Shown: positions 22,848 to 33,242, numbered from the stretch's first letter. The stretch: DNA of 64,000 nucleotides from Lachnospiraceae bacterium (GCA_021202075.1 JAJQDT010000128.1:1-64000), one strand, 5' to 3'. Notes: generated by a model from the sequence alone, not told the origin. Program-made: numbers and translations.

Positions 22848-24959
22848 ATGAAAAAACAGTATATCGCGGTTATGATGGGGTTGGTGATTTCACTGGCGCC
22901 GGTTGGCGCATATGCAGAAGAAAGCCAGACGGAAATGAACACGGAAGCTTCGGATTCATCGCAGATTCCGAATGATCTGCCGGAGGATGCACAGGATATG
23001 TCCTCAATGGTGATGGGTACCGTCACGGAGATTGGTGAGGACTTTATTACGATTACGACAACGACGGATGAGACGCAGACGATTTCCCTGACGGATGAGA
23101 CGCAGTACCAGAAGATGAGCGGCGGTATGGGCGGCATGGGCACGGATGGAGCTTCGGCAGATGGCGAAGCACCGTCAGATGCAGGCGGGGAAGCGCCGTC
23201 AGATGCAGGCGGCGAGGCACCGTCGGATGCGGGCGGCGAGGCACCGTCGGATGTAGGCGGAGAAGCGCCGTCAGATGCAGGCGGCGAAATACCGTCGGAT
23301 GTGGGCGGAGAAGCGCCGTCAGACGCGGGCGGCGAAGCTCCGTCAGACGCAGGCGGCGAAGCTCCGTCAGACGCAGGCGGCGAAGTACCGTCGGATGTTG
23401 GCGGTGATGATTCCTCTGAGGAGGGAGAAATGGGCGGCCGCGGCATGGGCGGATCAATGGAGACAGAGGAAATAACGCTTGCTGATATCGAGGCGGGCGA
23501 TTCGGTCATGATTTCTCTGGATGAGGATGGCGCTGCTGCTATAGTAATTGTGCAGTCGATGGACGGCTTCGCGGATGGCGAAGGCGGCATGGGCGGCGGG
23601 ATGGATAGCACAGGCATGGGCGGTGAAGGCGGCATGGGCGGCGGCCAGTCGTCAGGCGTCGACAGCTATGATGCGGTAAATGAGATTTCGGAGGATACAA
23701 CGCTTGATTCCCAGGAAATTATTTCCACTGGTACGGACGAAAATGCGGTTCTGGTTTCCTCTAATGTGAACGTAGTGCTTACGAATGATACCATTACCAG
23801 AGATTCAGATGACAGTACAGGCGGGGACAATTCCAGCTTTTACGGCGTGGGAGCGGCCGTTCTGGCGACAGACGGAACGCTCACAGTCAGTGATTGCACG
23901 ATTTCCACGGATTCGGAGGGCGGCGCCGGCGTCTTTGCGTATGGAGACGGTGTGGTTTATGTGATGGATACCGTCATTGATACGCAGCTGAATACGTCGG
24001 GCGGCATCCATGTGGCAGGCGGCGGCACTCTTTATGCATGGGATGTTACCGCAACGACAAACGGTACCTCTTCGGCGGCTGTTCGCAGCGACCGGGGCAG
24101 CGGAACGATGGTCGTTGACGGCGGAACCTATACGTCGAATGGTTCCGATTCACCGGCTGTGTACTGCACGGCGGATATCGCAATCAGCGGCGCAGAGCTG
24201 ACGGCAACCTCTTCAGAGGCCGTCTGCATTGAGGGACTGAACACGCTTCGCCTCTATGACTGTGATCTGACCGGGATGGCGCCGGATGATGAGCGCAACG
24301 ACAACACCTGGACGGTCATTGTTTACCAGAGTATGTCCGGGGATTCCGAGGTTGGAAACGGAACCTTCCAGATGGTGGGCGGTACGCTGACATCAACGAA
24401 CGGAGGTCTGTTCTATACAACGAATACGGAATGCACAATCACACTGGAGAATGTAGAAATCAGCGCTGCGGACGACTGTGAATTTTTCCTGCAGTGTACC
24501 GGCAATACGAACTCCAGAGGTTGGGGAACGACTGGCAGCAATGGTTCAGACTGTCTGTTTACCGCAATCAGCCAGGAAATGAACGGCGATGTGATATGGG
24601 ATTCCATCAGTACGCTTGATTTTTATATGACGGATGGCAGCACGCTGACCGGAGCGGTGGTCAATGATGAGACATGGGCTGGAAACGGCGGAAGCGGCTA
24701 TTGCAATGTGATTATCAGTGAAGATTCTGCCTGGGTGGTGACCGGCGACAGCACGGTGACTTCGCTCTCCTGCAGCGGTACGATTACAGATGCGGATGGA
24801 AATGCCGTCACGATCGTGGGAACCGATGGCACGGTTTATGTAGAAGGCAGCAGTGCGTACACGATTACGGTAGAATCCTACAGTGACAGCGCGGATGTTT
24901 CCGGCGCTTCCGCGACGGACAGCTTTGATGATCATGCTGTAGAGCGCCCGGAGGTGTAA
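22848..24959 (+). CDS. Large secreted protein with octapeptide repeats and a beta-helix-like region
   Basis: About 703 residues, starting with a signal peptide (MKKQYIAVMMGLVISLAPVGAYA). A short beta-rich segment (MGTVTEIGEDFITITT...TQTISL), DUF5666-like in style, is followed by ten tandem copies of an octapeptide E(A/I/V)PSD(A/V)GG. Gly/Met-rich stretches (GMGGGMDSTGMGGEGG) come next. The rest has short alternating strands rich in Thr, Ser, Asp and Asn that read like a right-handed beta-helix (LTVSDCTISTD, VVYVMDTVID). No LPXTG or other anchor is visible. It may be a surface or secreted adhesin or polysaccharide-binding protein; function is unknown. ATG 22848 has GGAGG upstream; the track's earlier start is rejected. 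It stands alone, before the acylation locus. Confidence 0.8.
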   Translation: MKKQYIAVMMGLVISLAPVGAYAEESQTEMNTEASDSSQIPNDLPEDAQDMSSMVMGTVTEIGEDFITITTTTDETQTISLTDETQYQKMSGGMGGMGTDGASADGEAPSDAGGEAPSDAGGEAPSDAGGEAPSDVGGEAPSDAGGEIPSDVGGEAPSDAGGEAPSDAGGEAPSDAGGEVPSDVGGDDSSEEGEMGGRGMGGSMETEEITLADIEAGDSVMISLDEDGAAAIVIVQSMDGFADGEGGMGGGMDSTGMGGEGGMGGGQSSGVDSYDAVNEISEDTTLDSQEIISTGTDENAVLVSSNVNVVLTNDTITRDSDDSTGGDNSSFYGVGAAVLATDGTLTVSDCTISTDSEGGAGVFAYGDGVVYVMDTVIDTQLNTSGGIHVAGGGTLYAWDVTATTNGTSSAAVRSDRGSGTMVVDGGTYTSNGSDSPAVYCTADIAISGAELTATSSEAVCIEGLNTLRLYDCDLTGMAPDDERNDNTWTVIVYQSMSGDSEVGNGTFQMVGGTLTSTNGGLFYTTNTECTITLENVEISAADDCEFFLQCTGNTNSRGWGTTGSNGSDCLFTAISQEMNGDVIWDSISTLDFYMTDGSTLTGAVVNDETWAGNGGSGYCNVIISEDSAWVVTGDSTVTSLSCSGTITDADGNAVTIVGTDGTVYVEGSSAYTITVESYSDSADVSGASATDSFDDHAVERPEV
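23166..23405 (+). repeat. Ten in-frame 24-bp tandem repeats
   Basis: Units like GAAGCACCGTCAGATGCAGG encode EAPSDAGG; ten consecutive copies span exactly 240 bp. Substitutions between units are mostly synonymous or change Ala to Val/Ile, so copy number is likely to vary between strains without breaking the frame. Confidence 0.9.
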
Positions 24960-24976
24960 AGAATACGAGTGGATGT

Positions 24977-25030
24977 GCCTCACACGTTATCCGGAACAAT
25001 CTGCATATGTTATTTTCTGACAGTCCCTTA
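24977..25030 (+). repeat. Short variant of the dispersed ATAAC element
   Basis: CACACGTTATCCGGAACAAT..CTGCATATGTTATTTTCTGACAGTCCC closely resembles the segment at 10108-10160 and the right arm of the copy at 2661. Confidence 0.5.
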
Positions 25031-25082
25031 CCGGTTTGAACCGGAATGACACACAGGTGTATGTAAGCAAATAATGTAACTG

Positions 25083-25124
25083 AAATCCAGGAATTGACAA
25101 ATTGCCAGTTCCTGGATTTTTTTC
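25083..25124 (+). terminator. Terminator downstream of the secreted repeat protein gene
   Basis: AAATCCAGGAA (25083-25093) pairs with TTCCTGGATTT (25109-25119) followed by Ts. Confidence 0.75.
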
Positions 25125-25164
25125 GACAGCAACTGTTTTTTTTCGCCATCTTTCCCCTTATTAC

Positions 25165-25193
25165 TTGACTTTGCGCCCGAATGAGAATAGAAT
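25165..25193 (+). promoter_or_regulatory. Promoter of the SGNH gene
   Basis: TTGACT (25165-25170), a 17-nt spacer and TAGAAT (25188-25193), 36 nt before the start codon at 25229. Confidence 0.55.
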
Positions 25194-25228
25194 GATTAAT
25201 TGCGATAGGCGGTTAAAGGGGAGCGGGT

Positions 25229-26233
25229 ATGGCACAAAAACAGCGCAGGCGCAAACGGCGTCGCTCGGAAGTTGCGTTTGTTATCAAACTATTTATAATG
25301 GTCCTCCTTGTTATTTTTATATTTGAGGGACGACTGATTTATACATTATTTACTTTTGATTCTGCCGGGCGGGTGGTTACGCAGGTGAATGAAGAGGAAA
25401 CCGAGACGGATTCGATGAAGGAAGAGAACGAGGCCGGGACCAGGTCAGGGACAGCATCCGGGACCGGGGCTGCGCTGAACAGTTACGGGACTTATCTGGC
25501 CGGGCTGTCGGACGCGGGAGTGTCGCAGGATGCGGAGGTAAGAGAGCCTCATGCCACCGTGTCGAATCCGGACAGCGCGGCGATTGTCGGAGAGCAGGAG
25601 GAAGCAGTGGATGACACCTATTTTTCCAATGCGGTGTTTATCGGCGATTCCAGGATGGAGGGATTCCGGAATACATCCGGGATCACGCAGGGTACCTTCT
25701 TTACAAGCGTTGGCATGTCTCTGGATTCTATGACCAGTGATAAGATTATCTCCGATGGCACGGATACGATGACGGTCGCGGCGGCACTTTCGGGCGGTAC
25801 TTATGGGAAAATTTATATTATGCTTGGAGCCAATGACCTCGGGGAGTACAGCTGGGATGATTTCAAATCGGGGCTTGTGTCTGTGACCCGTCGGTTTCTG
25901 GAAATTCAGCCGGATGCGATCCTCTATATCTGCAGTTGTATTTATGTGGAAGAAGACAAGGTCACGACCGGTGATTATATCAATAACGAAAATGTTGACC
26001 AGCTCAACGAGGTTTTACTTGAGGTGTGCGAGGATCAGGGATATTATTATCTGGATCTGAACGAAGAGCTTTCTGACGGATATGGTTCACTTGCCCTGGA
26101 CGCTTCCGAAGACGGCGTTCATCTGACTGTCGAGTCCTGTAAAAAGATGCTGAACTATCTGAAGACGCACTATGTGAGCGCGGAAGCTTCTGAGGCGGAG
26201 ACAGAGACAGAGTCAGAGTCTGAAACCGGGTGA
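25229..26233 (+). CDS. SGNH/GDSL-like membrane-anchored hydrolase or acyltransferase
   Basis: A 334-residue protein with a very basic N-terminus (QKQRRRKRRR), one membrane helix (FVIKLFIMVLLVIFIFEGRLIYTLF) and an acidic spacer. An extracellular SGNH domain carries block I FIGDSRMEG (catalytic Ser), block III LGANDLGE (Asn) and a C-terminal GVHL (His). SGNH enzymes of this topology transfer or remove O-acyl groups on cell-surface glycans. A lipoprotein gene, an MBOAT gene and a DHHW gene follow, which fits an envelope glycan acylation set. The C-terminus ends in an ETETESESE tail. ATG (25229) is close to the promoter. The donor and substrate are unknown. Confidence 0.82.
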   Translation: MAQKQRRRKRRRSEVAFVIKLFIMVLLVIFIFEGRLIYTLFTFDSAGRVVTQVNEEETETDSMKEENEAGTRSGTASGTGAALNSYGTYLAGLSDAGVSQDAEVREPHATVSNPDSAAIVGEQEEAVDDTYFSNAVFIGDSRMEGFRNTSGITQGTFFTSVGMSLDSMTSDKIISDGTDTMTVAAALSGGTYGKIYIMLGANDLGEYSWDDFKSGLVSVTRRFLEIQPDAILYICSCIYVEEDKVTTGDYINNENVDQLNEVLLEVCEDQGYYYLDLNEELSDGYGSLALDASEDGVHLTVESCKKMLNYLKTHYVSAEASEAETETESESETG

Positions 26234-26418
26234 GAAGCGGTCGGATTCCGGAATCTTTGGAACTTAAAAATCATTTCTTGCGCAAAGTGGGAAATTTGGG
26301 TTCCGGCCTGTCCGGGTCAGGGTTCTGAAAACCCGGAAAAAGAAATGGCAGGACAAGTGAACCATAAGTGAACCATTCTGGGAAATTCAAACGAGGGAAA
26401 AAGGAGATTATTCAGAGT

Positions 26419-26886
26419 ATGAAAAAATTTACGACAGTTTTTTGCGCGGCGGTACTGGCACTTTCCCTGACGGCCTGCGGCTCAAAGACGGAGGAACCGG
26501 TATCGATTGATGTTTCCGAGCTGGCGGAAGCCCTTCTGGAGACAGTCACCTCAGATGACCTGAGTGAAACGGCATCTTCCCTGATTCCTTCTATTTATTA
26601 TCTCGATGAGGAGGATGTTGCATCAGCGGTCGCTTATGCGAGCTCCGGTGCGACGACCTGTGAGATTGCCGTGATTGAGAGCGCGGATTCTGAGGATGTC
26701 AGCAACGTGGAGTCGATGATGCAGACACGCGTGGACAATCAGACGACACTCTATGCTTCCTATAATCAGAGTGAAGCGGATCGGCTGGACACCGCAATCA
26801 TTAAGAGCGCGGGGAATTATACGGTGCTTTGTGTCTGCGACGATACGGATGGAGCGGAGGATATCCTGAAATCCTACGGATTCTGA
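26419..26886 (+). CDS. DUF4358-like lipoprotein
   Basis: About 155 residues. Signal peptide with lipobox (MKKFTTVFCAAVLALSLTACGS; Cys is the probable lipidation site). The mature part is acidic and alpha/beta (VSIDVSELAEALLETV; AVIESADSEDVSNVESMMQTRVDNQ) and matches the DUF4358 lipoproteins often found with MBOAT-SGNH clusters. The exact role is unknown; it probably supports acylation at the outer membrane face. ATG 26419 (signal peptide start) is used instead of the track's 26368. The MBOAT gene starts 15 nt after its stop. Confidence 0.78.
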   Translation: MKKFTTVFCAAVLALSLTACGSKTEEPVSIDVSELAEALLETVTSDDLSETASSLIPSIYYLDEEDVASAVAYASSGATTCEIAVIESADSEDVSNVESMMQTRVDNQTTLYASYNQSEADRLDTAIIKSAGNYTVLCVCDDTDGAEDILKSYGF

Positions 26887-26900
26887 TATGAGGAGAAATT

Positions 26901-28322
26901 ATGGTTTTTAGCAGCCTGCTGTTTTTATTTCGCTTTTTGCCGGCAGTGCTCCTTTTTTATTATCTGGCGCCGCACGGCTGGCGCAATCTTGTGCTGCTTT
27001 TGTTCAGCCTGCTGTTTTACGCCTGGGGGGAGCCGGTCTATATTCTTCTGATGCTTGCCTCTATTCTGATTTCGTATTCCGGCGGAAGAGCGGTGGATGC
27101 TATGAAACGGGTCGGAAGAGAGCGGGCAGCGCGGAATGCCCTGGCTGGCTCGGTCATCATCAGCCTGGCTCTGCTGGGCTTTTTCAAATACGCGGATTTC
27201 GCCATCGGAACGGTAAATACATTGACAAATGCCCGGCTGCAGCTGCTGAATCTGGCGCTGCCGATTGGCATTTCTTTTTATACCTTTCAGACCATGTCCT
27301 ATACGATTGATGTGTACCGGGGGGAAGCCCGGGTGCAGAAAAATCTGATTTCCTATGGGGCATATGTTTCGATGTTTCCCCAGCTGATTGCGGGGCCGAT
27401 TGTGCAGTACAAGACAATTGACGCGCAGCTGCGCAGCAGACGGGAGAGCCCGGAGGAGTTTGCTCAGGGCATACAGCGATTTCTGATCGGCCTTGGGAAA
27501 AAGGTGCTGCTGGCGAACAATGCGGGAGAATTGTGGGATACCATCAATGCCATGACTGTATCGGAGGTACCGGTGCTGACGGCCTGGCTGGGGCTGGCCG
27601 CCTATACATTGCAGATTTATTTTGACTTTTCTGCATATTCGGATATGGCGATCGGTCTGGGGCATATGTTTGGCTTTCATTTTCTGGAGAATTTCAACTA
27701 CCCTTATGTTTCGAAAAGCATTACGGAATTCTGGCGCAGGTGGCATATCTCTCTTAGCACCTGGTTCCGGGAGTATGTGTACATCCCGCTTGGCGGCAAT
27801 CGGGTCACGCCTGTGTGCCATATCCGCAACCTGATGATTGTCTGGCTGCTGACCGGCATCTGGCATGGTGCAAGCTGGAATTTTGTGGCCTGGGGCGTAT
27901 ACTACGGCATACTGCTTGTGATTGAAAAATATATTCTGGGACGCCATCTTGAAAAACTCCCCGCTTTGCTGCAGCATATTTACTGCATGGTACTTGTGAT
28001 GCTTGGATGGAACCTGTTTATGTTTGGCGACCTCTCGCAGAGCCTGTCTTATCTGGGCGCCTTGTCTGGCAGCTATGGCGCCGGGCTCTGGAACACAGAG
28101 ACCATCTATCTGCTTTTGAATCATCTGGTTCTTCTGGTTTTTCTGGTACTGGGAAGCACCAGACTTCCGAAAAGGCTGGGAGACGCATTCTGCGCGCGCT
28201 TTGCAGAAAAGAACGCGGTGATGCTCTCGGCAAGGGGGCTGTTCTTTGCTCTGGTTTTCCTGCTGTCCGTAGCCTGGCTGGTGGATGCGTCGTACAATCC
28301 GTTTTTGTATTTCCGGTTCTAA
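26901..28322 (+). CDS. MBOAT-family membrane O-acyltransferase (AlgI/DltB-like)
   Basis: A 473-residue polytopic protein. Core MBOAT motifs are visible: ITEFWRRWHISLSTWFREYVYIPLGGNR and the histidine-containing WLLTGIWHGASWNF. About ten hydrophobic segments lie along the length. Family members move an acyl group from a cytoplasmic donor across the membrane to an extracellular acceptor (alginate, teichoic acid or other polymer). With the upstream SGNH protein and the downstream DHHW protein this looks like a complete acylation unit; it is not DltB itself, because no dlt genes are here. ATG 26901 has AGGAGA upstream. A dispersed repeat begins 3 nt after the stop. Confidence 0.9.
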   Translation: MVFSSLLFLFRFLPAVLLFYYLAPHGWRNLVLLLFSLLFYAWGEPVYILLMLASILISYSGGRAVDAMKRVGRERAARNALAGSVIISLALLGFFKYADFAIGTVNTLTNARLQLLNLALPIGISFYTFQTMSYTIDVYRGEARVQKNLISYGAYVSMFPQLIAGPIVQYKTIDAQLRSRRESPEEFAQGIQRFLIGLGKKVLLANNAGELWDTINAMTVSEVPVLTAWLGLAAYTLQIYFDFSAYSDMAIGLGHMFGFHFLENFNYPYVSKSITEFWRRWHISLSTWFREYVYIPLGGNRVTPVCHIRNLMIVWLLTGIWHGASWNFVAWGVYYGILLVIEKYILGRHLEKLPALLQHIYCMVLVMLGWNLFMFGDLSQSLSYLGALSGSYGAGLWNTETIYLLLNHLVLLVFLVLGSTRLPKRLGDAFCARFAEKNAVMLSARGLFFALVFLLSVAWLVDASYNPFLYFRF

Positions 28323-28324
28323 GG

Positions 28325-28403
28325 CTCTGTCACGAAATAACCTATGCATCTTACACCGCCTAACGCGGGAATCGCAGTTCATAAAAGCCTCGACGCAGCC
28401 CGC
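28325..28403 (+). repeat. Dispersed ATAAC/CTCGACGCAGCCCG element after the MBOAT gene
   Basis: CTCTGTCACGAAATAACCTATGC, TTACACCGCCTAACGCGGGAATCGCAG and AAAAGCCTCGACGCAGCCCG. It begins within 3 nt of the stop codon and sits inside the acylation locus, between MBOAT and DHHW genes. Confidence 0.82.
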
Positions 28404-28468
28404 ATGGAAACGGGCAGGCGCGGGCGGAAGGAAACACAGGAAATGACAGAAGCAGGAAGGGAATTTGC

Positions 28469-29656
28469 ATGAATAAGGTACAATCCTGGGGAAGCATTAT
28501 TTTGTTTTGTATTCTGATTTTCGGATTCGGTATTGTGACACTGGTCAGCCCGGATGCCGAATACTCCAAGACAGAAAACCGCACGCTTGCGCAGATGCCC
28601 AAAGTGCGCCTGCAAACCATTCTGGACGGAACCTTTGAATCCGACTATGAGGAGTATCTGACGGATCAGTTTGTGCTGCGGGATAGCTGGATCGCGCTGA
28701 AAACCACCGTAGAGCGGGCGGCCGGGCGGACACAGATCAATGATATTTATTTTGCGGAGGATGATTACCTGATTGAGGCGCACACCGGTACGTTTACCGC
28801 GGCACAGGCGCAGACCAATATTCAGCTTCTGGCGCAGTTTGCGGAGCAGTACGCGGCAGTGTTTGGAACCGATCATATGACGGTGATGATCATACCGAAC
28901 GCCGTCGACATTTTGCGCGAGAAGCTGCCGGCTTTTGCGAGTCCCTACGATGAAGAGGAATATCTGACTCAGATTGAGACCGCACTTGCGGAAGTACTTG
29001 CGGAGACCGCTGCGGTGGCGGATGCAGAGGATGAACCGGCGAGTGTCTGGTTTGACGCCCGTTCCGTTCTTTCGGAACACAGCGGCGAGGAGATTTATTA
29101 TCGCACGGACCATCACTGGAAGACATTGGGGGCGTTTTATGTTTATCAGGCCTGGGCAGCACCGCAGGGGTTTGCGGTTCCGGCTTTGGAGCAATATGAG
29201 ATTGAGACGGTGACGGATTCCTTTGAGGGCACTATCCAGTCGAAGCTGGGCATTCACACGGTAACAGACTCAATTGAACTGTTCCGGAACACGGAGGAGC
29301 CTGCTTATACGGTGGAGATGGACAAAAGCGGGGAGCTTCTTGAGAGCATCTACGATTATTCTGCTTTAGAGACGAAAAGCAAATATGATATTTTCTTTGG
29401 AGGAAACAACGCGCTCACGCAGATCAGAACGCAGGCGGAGACGGGGCGGAAAATCCTGGTGATCAAGGATTCCTACGCGCACTGCTTTGTACCGTTTTTG
29501 ATTTCTGAATTTGATGAAATTGACGTGCTGGACATCCGCTATTACAATCAGGAGCTCAGTGCGCTGATCAGCGAGGGGGAATATACGGATCTGCTCTTTT
29601 TGTATAATGCCTCCGGATTTGCAGAGGATACGTCTCTGACGAAGCTGTTGTACTAA
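28469..29656 (+). CDS. DHHW-motif protein (AlgX/DltD-like companion of MBOAT)
   Basis: A 395-residue protein with an N-terminal membrane helix (IILFCILIFGFGIVTLV). The signature IYYRTDHHWKTLGAFYVYQAW lies near the middle, with a second acidic/Ser-containing block (ILVIKDSYAHCFVPFL) typical of the AlgX/AlgJ-like SGNH fold. Such proteins usually act with an MBOAT protein to O-acylate an exported polymer. The catalytic Ser would be the S of KDSYAHC. It is transcribed with the acylation genes despite the inserted repeat. ATG 28469 has GAAGGGAA upstream. Donor and acceptor unknown. Confidence 0.86.
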   Translation: MNKVQSWGSIILFCILIFGFGIVTLVSPDAEYSKTENRTLAQMPKVRLQTILDGTFESDYEEYLTDQFVLRDSWIALKTTVERAAGRTQINDIYFAEDDYLIEAHTGTFTAAQAQTNIQLLAQFAEQYAAVFGTDHMTVMIIPNAVDILREKLPAFASPYDEEEYLTQIETALAEVLAETAAVADAEDEPASVWFDARSVLSEHSGEEIYYRTDHHWKTLGAFYVYQAWAAPQGFAVPALEQYEIETVTDSFEGTIQSKLGIHTVTDSIELFRNTEEPAYTVEMDKSGELLESIYDYSALETKSKYDIFFGGNNALTQIRTQAETGRKILVIKDSYAHCFVPFLISEFDEIDVLDIRYYNQELSALISEGEYTDLLFLYNASGFAEDTSLTKLLY

Positions 29657-29756
29657 TTAAACCAAGGCCTGACTTTATGTGCGGTTGGGCGGTCTGCTGG
29701 TCGAGAGAACGAGTCCAAAACAGAATATACAGATTCTGGAAAGAGAGGAAAAATAA

Positions 29757-31677
<1,921 letters not shown>

Positions 31678-31699
31678 GAGTCAGACAGGAAAATTCTGT

Positions 31700-31730
31700 A
31701 AAAGACCTGGGGAATTCCCCGGGTCTTTTT
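31700..31730 (+). terminator. Terminator of eno
   Basis: AAAAGACC-GGGG-AATT-CCCC-GGTCTTTTT palindrome directly downstream of eno. Confidence 0.85.
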
Positions 31731-32122
31731 ATATGGGGTGCGGGGATGACGTGATATGCAATGGGAACTGGACCATTATATCGGTATGCAGTCTGCTACA
31801 TGATTTTGTGTGCTGGCCGTGCATTTCATACAGCATCTGCGAAAATTCGACAATATATTACAAAACATTACATAATATTACAAAAATATTACGCACGCCT
31901 CAGACGGCCCCTTAAATTTGCTAAATAGAACAAAAAATCGCGAAAATTAAGCAAATTCAAAGAATTGGGCTGAAGCAGGCTAAACCGGAAACGGATGAAA
32001 AAACTCTGAAAATACGGCAAAATTATCCATAATAGAACAAAAAACGCATTATAAAACTCGAAATAATACAAAATGAGAAGTTACTTGTCAAACGAAAATA
32101 TTACAAATTTATGAAAAAAGTG

Positions 32123-32151
32123 TTGACATATGGAGTGCGAGCATTTATAAT
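32123..32151 (+). promoter_or_regulatory. Promoter for the SleB-family hydrolase
   Basis: TTGACA (32123-32128), a 17-nt spacer and a perfect TATAAT (32146-32151). Multiple AATATTAC motifs upstream could be regulator sites. Confidence 0.75.
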
Positions 32152-32248
32152 ACAGATACGTGAACGCGGCGGGTATAAACAATAAGGGGCACAGTCGATC
32201 CCGATGGGGAGACGGATCGAAAGAAGTCAGATGCACAGGAGAGTTTAT

Positions 32249-33052
32249 ATGCTGTTAGTAAACGGAAAAAGGTCTTTGATTCGCCTTATGAAATTCTGGC
32301 AGTGCCTGAGGGCAGCTGTACTGTTGCTGCTTGGTATTTTCCTGACCGGCTGTATTACATGGATGATTTCAGAGGTTCATGTCGGGGATACCGGCGTGGT
32401 GTACGCAGTAAGTTCGTCTGCGCAGGATGGGAAAACCCATGAAGTGCAGGCCGGACTGATGGGCGTTGTAAATGGCGTAGCCGATATGGAGCGCTACTCG
32501 GACGAGACCAGAGTGGTGAGCGTGGCGGATTCAGAAGACGAGGTGCTGGCAGGAGCCAGCGGTGTAGACAGGAGAGCGATTCGTAAATCATCTTTTTCGC
32601 AGTCCACTTCGACAGCCAGGACGCTTGGCTATCTCGCCGTGCAGATGGTGGAGAACAATCAGATGTCTGAGACCGACTATTATACGCTGCTTCGGATTGT
32701 TGAAGCGGAAGCAACCGGTTCGGATCTCGTGAGCAAGATGATGGTGGCGGGTGTTGTGCTGAACAGGACGAAGGATTCCCACTTCCCCGATACGATTTAT
32801 GATGTCGTATGGCAGGATTCCCAGTTCCAGCCGACTGTGGATGGCAGAATTTACTCCTGCAGCGTGACGGATGAGACCATAGAGGCGGTGGAGCGGGTGC
32901 TTTCCGGCGAGGATTACTCGCAGGGCGCGCTGTTCTTTGTGGCTCGTGATTCGGCAGATACTTCCAACCTGTACTGGTTTGATTCCAGCCTGGTGTGGCT
33001 GTTCGAATACGGAGGACATGACTACTACACCTTTGGGGATTATGTAAGCTGA
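32249..33052 (+). CDS. SleB-family cell wall hydrolase, membrane-anchored
   Basis: About 267 residues. It has an N-terminal hydrophobic helix (LRAAVLLLLGIFLTGCITWM), a low-complexity linker and a C-terminal hydrolase_2/SleB domain (LLRIVEAEATG...MMVAGVVLNRTKDSHFPDTIYDVVW...QFQPTVDGRI). In sporeformers SleB is a spore-cortex lytic enzyme, and vegetative paralogs also remodel peptidoglycan. This protein lacks a peptidoglycan-binding domain and is anchored by the helix, so it may be the vegetative type. ATG 32249 with AGGAG about 7 nt before is preferred over 32204. Gene has its own promoter; terminator at 33079. Confidence 0.86.
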   Translation: MLLVNGKRSLIRLMKFWQCLRAAVLLLLGIFLTGCITWMISEVHVGDTGVVYAVSSSAQDGKTHEVQAGLMGVVNGVADMERYSDETRVVSVADSEDEVLAGASGVDRRAIRKSSFSQSTSTARTLGYLAVQMVENNQMSETDYYTLLRIVEAEATGSDLVSKMMVAGVVLNRTKDSHFPDTIYDVVWQDSQFQPTVDGRIYSCSVTDETIEAVERVLSGEDYSQGALFFVARDSADTSNLYWFDSSLVWLFEYGGHDYYTFGDYVS

Positions 33053-33078
33053 ATGAAAAAAACACAGAAAAAGCACAG

Positions 33079-33116
33079 AAAAAGCGGTTGCATTTGTTAT
33101 TGCAACGGCTTTTTTC
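33079..33116 (+). terminator. Terminator of the SleB-family gene
   Basis: AAAAAGC-GTTGCA pairs with TGCAAC-GCTTTTTT; the descending side also overlaps a possible -35 (TTGCAA, 33100-33105). Confidence 0.8.
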
Positions 33117-33128
33117 GTGTGATATGAT
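33100..33128 (+). promoter_or_regulatory. Promoter-like pair ahead of the structured RNA near thrC
   Basis: TTGCAA (33100-33105), a 17-nt spacer and TATGAT (33123-33128). Transcription would start near 33134, exactly at the base of the first helix of the RNA described next. Confidence 0.4.
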
Positions 33129-33133
33129 AATAC

Positions 33134-33242
33134 ACGGCACCGGATATCCCATCCATAGGGCGAATGGGATGTTTGACGATCGAAGCGAAGCGGAGATTCG
33201 AACGTGTAAAGCACAGAGAAATCCGAAGTGCCGTACTTTTTT
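33134..33242 (+). ncRNA. Candidate multi-helix RNA or leader upstream of thrC
   Basis: ACGGCAC-CGGAT (33134-33145) closes with ATCCG-AA-GTGCCGT (33221-33234). Inside are ATCCCAT/ATGGGAT (33146-33152 with 33164-33170), TCGAA/TTCGA (33180-33184 with 33197-33201) and a short GTG/CAC stem. A T tract (33236-33242) follows the closing helix. This is a compact three-way or four-way junction with promoter and terminator. No known riboswitch matched from memory. It could regulate thrC or be an independent small RNA. Confidence 0.45.

Larger units (their letters stand above)
31678..32248 (+). other. 571-bp AT-rich region between eno and the SleB gene
   Basis: Terminator of eno, then about 350 bp clearly more AT-rich than its surroundings, with several ATTACA-type repeats (31853-31893 and 32096) and finally a strong promoter (32123-32151). 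The ORF 31889-32071 on the - strand is a by-product of the AT bias. No gene seen. Confidence 0.65.

Noticed and set aside
23166-23405. Possible CRISPR array
   Set aside because: Tandem 24-bp units without spacers, in frame inside a secreted protein.
26925-28382. 485-aa ORF on the - strand antisense to the MBOAT gene
   Set aside because: It mirrors a well-motifed gene on the other strand; high-GC third positions open long antisense frames. No recognisable domain.
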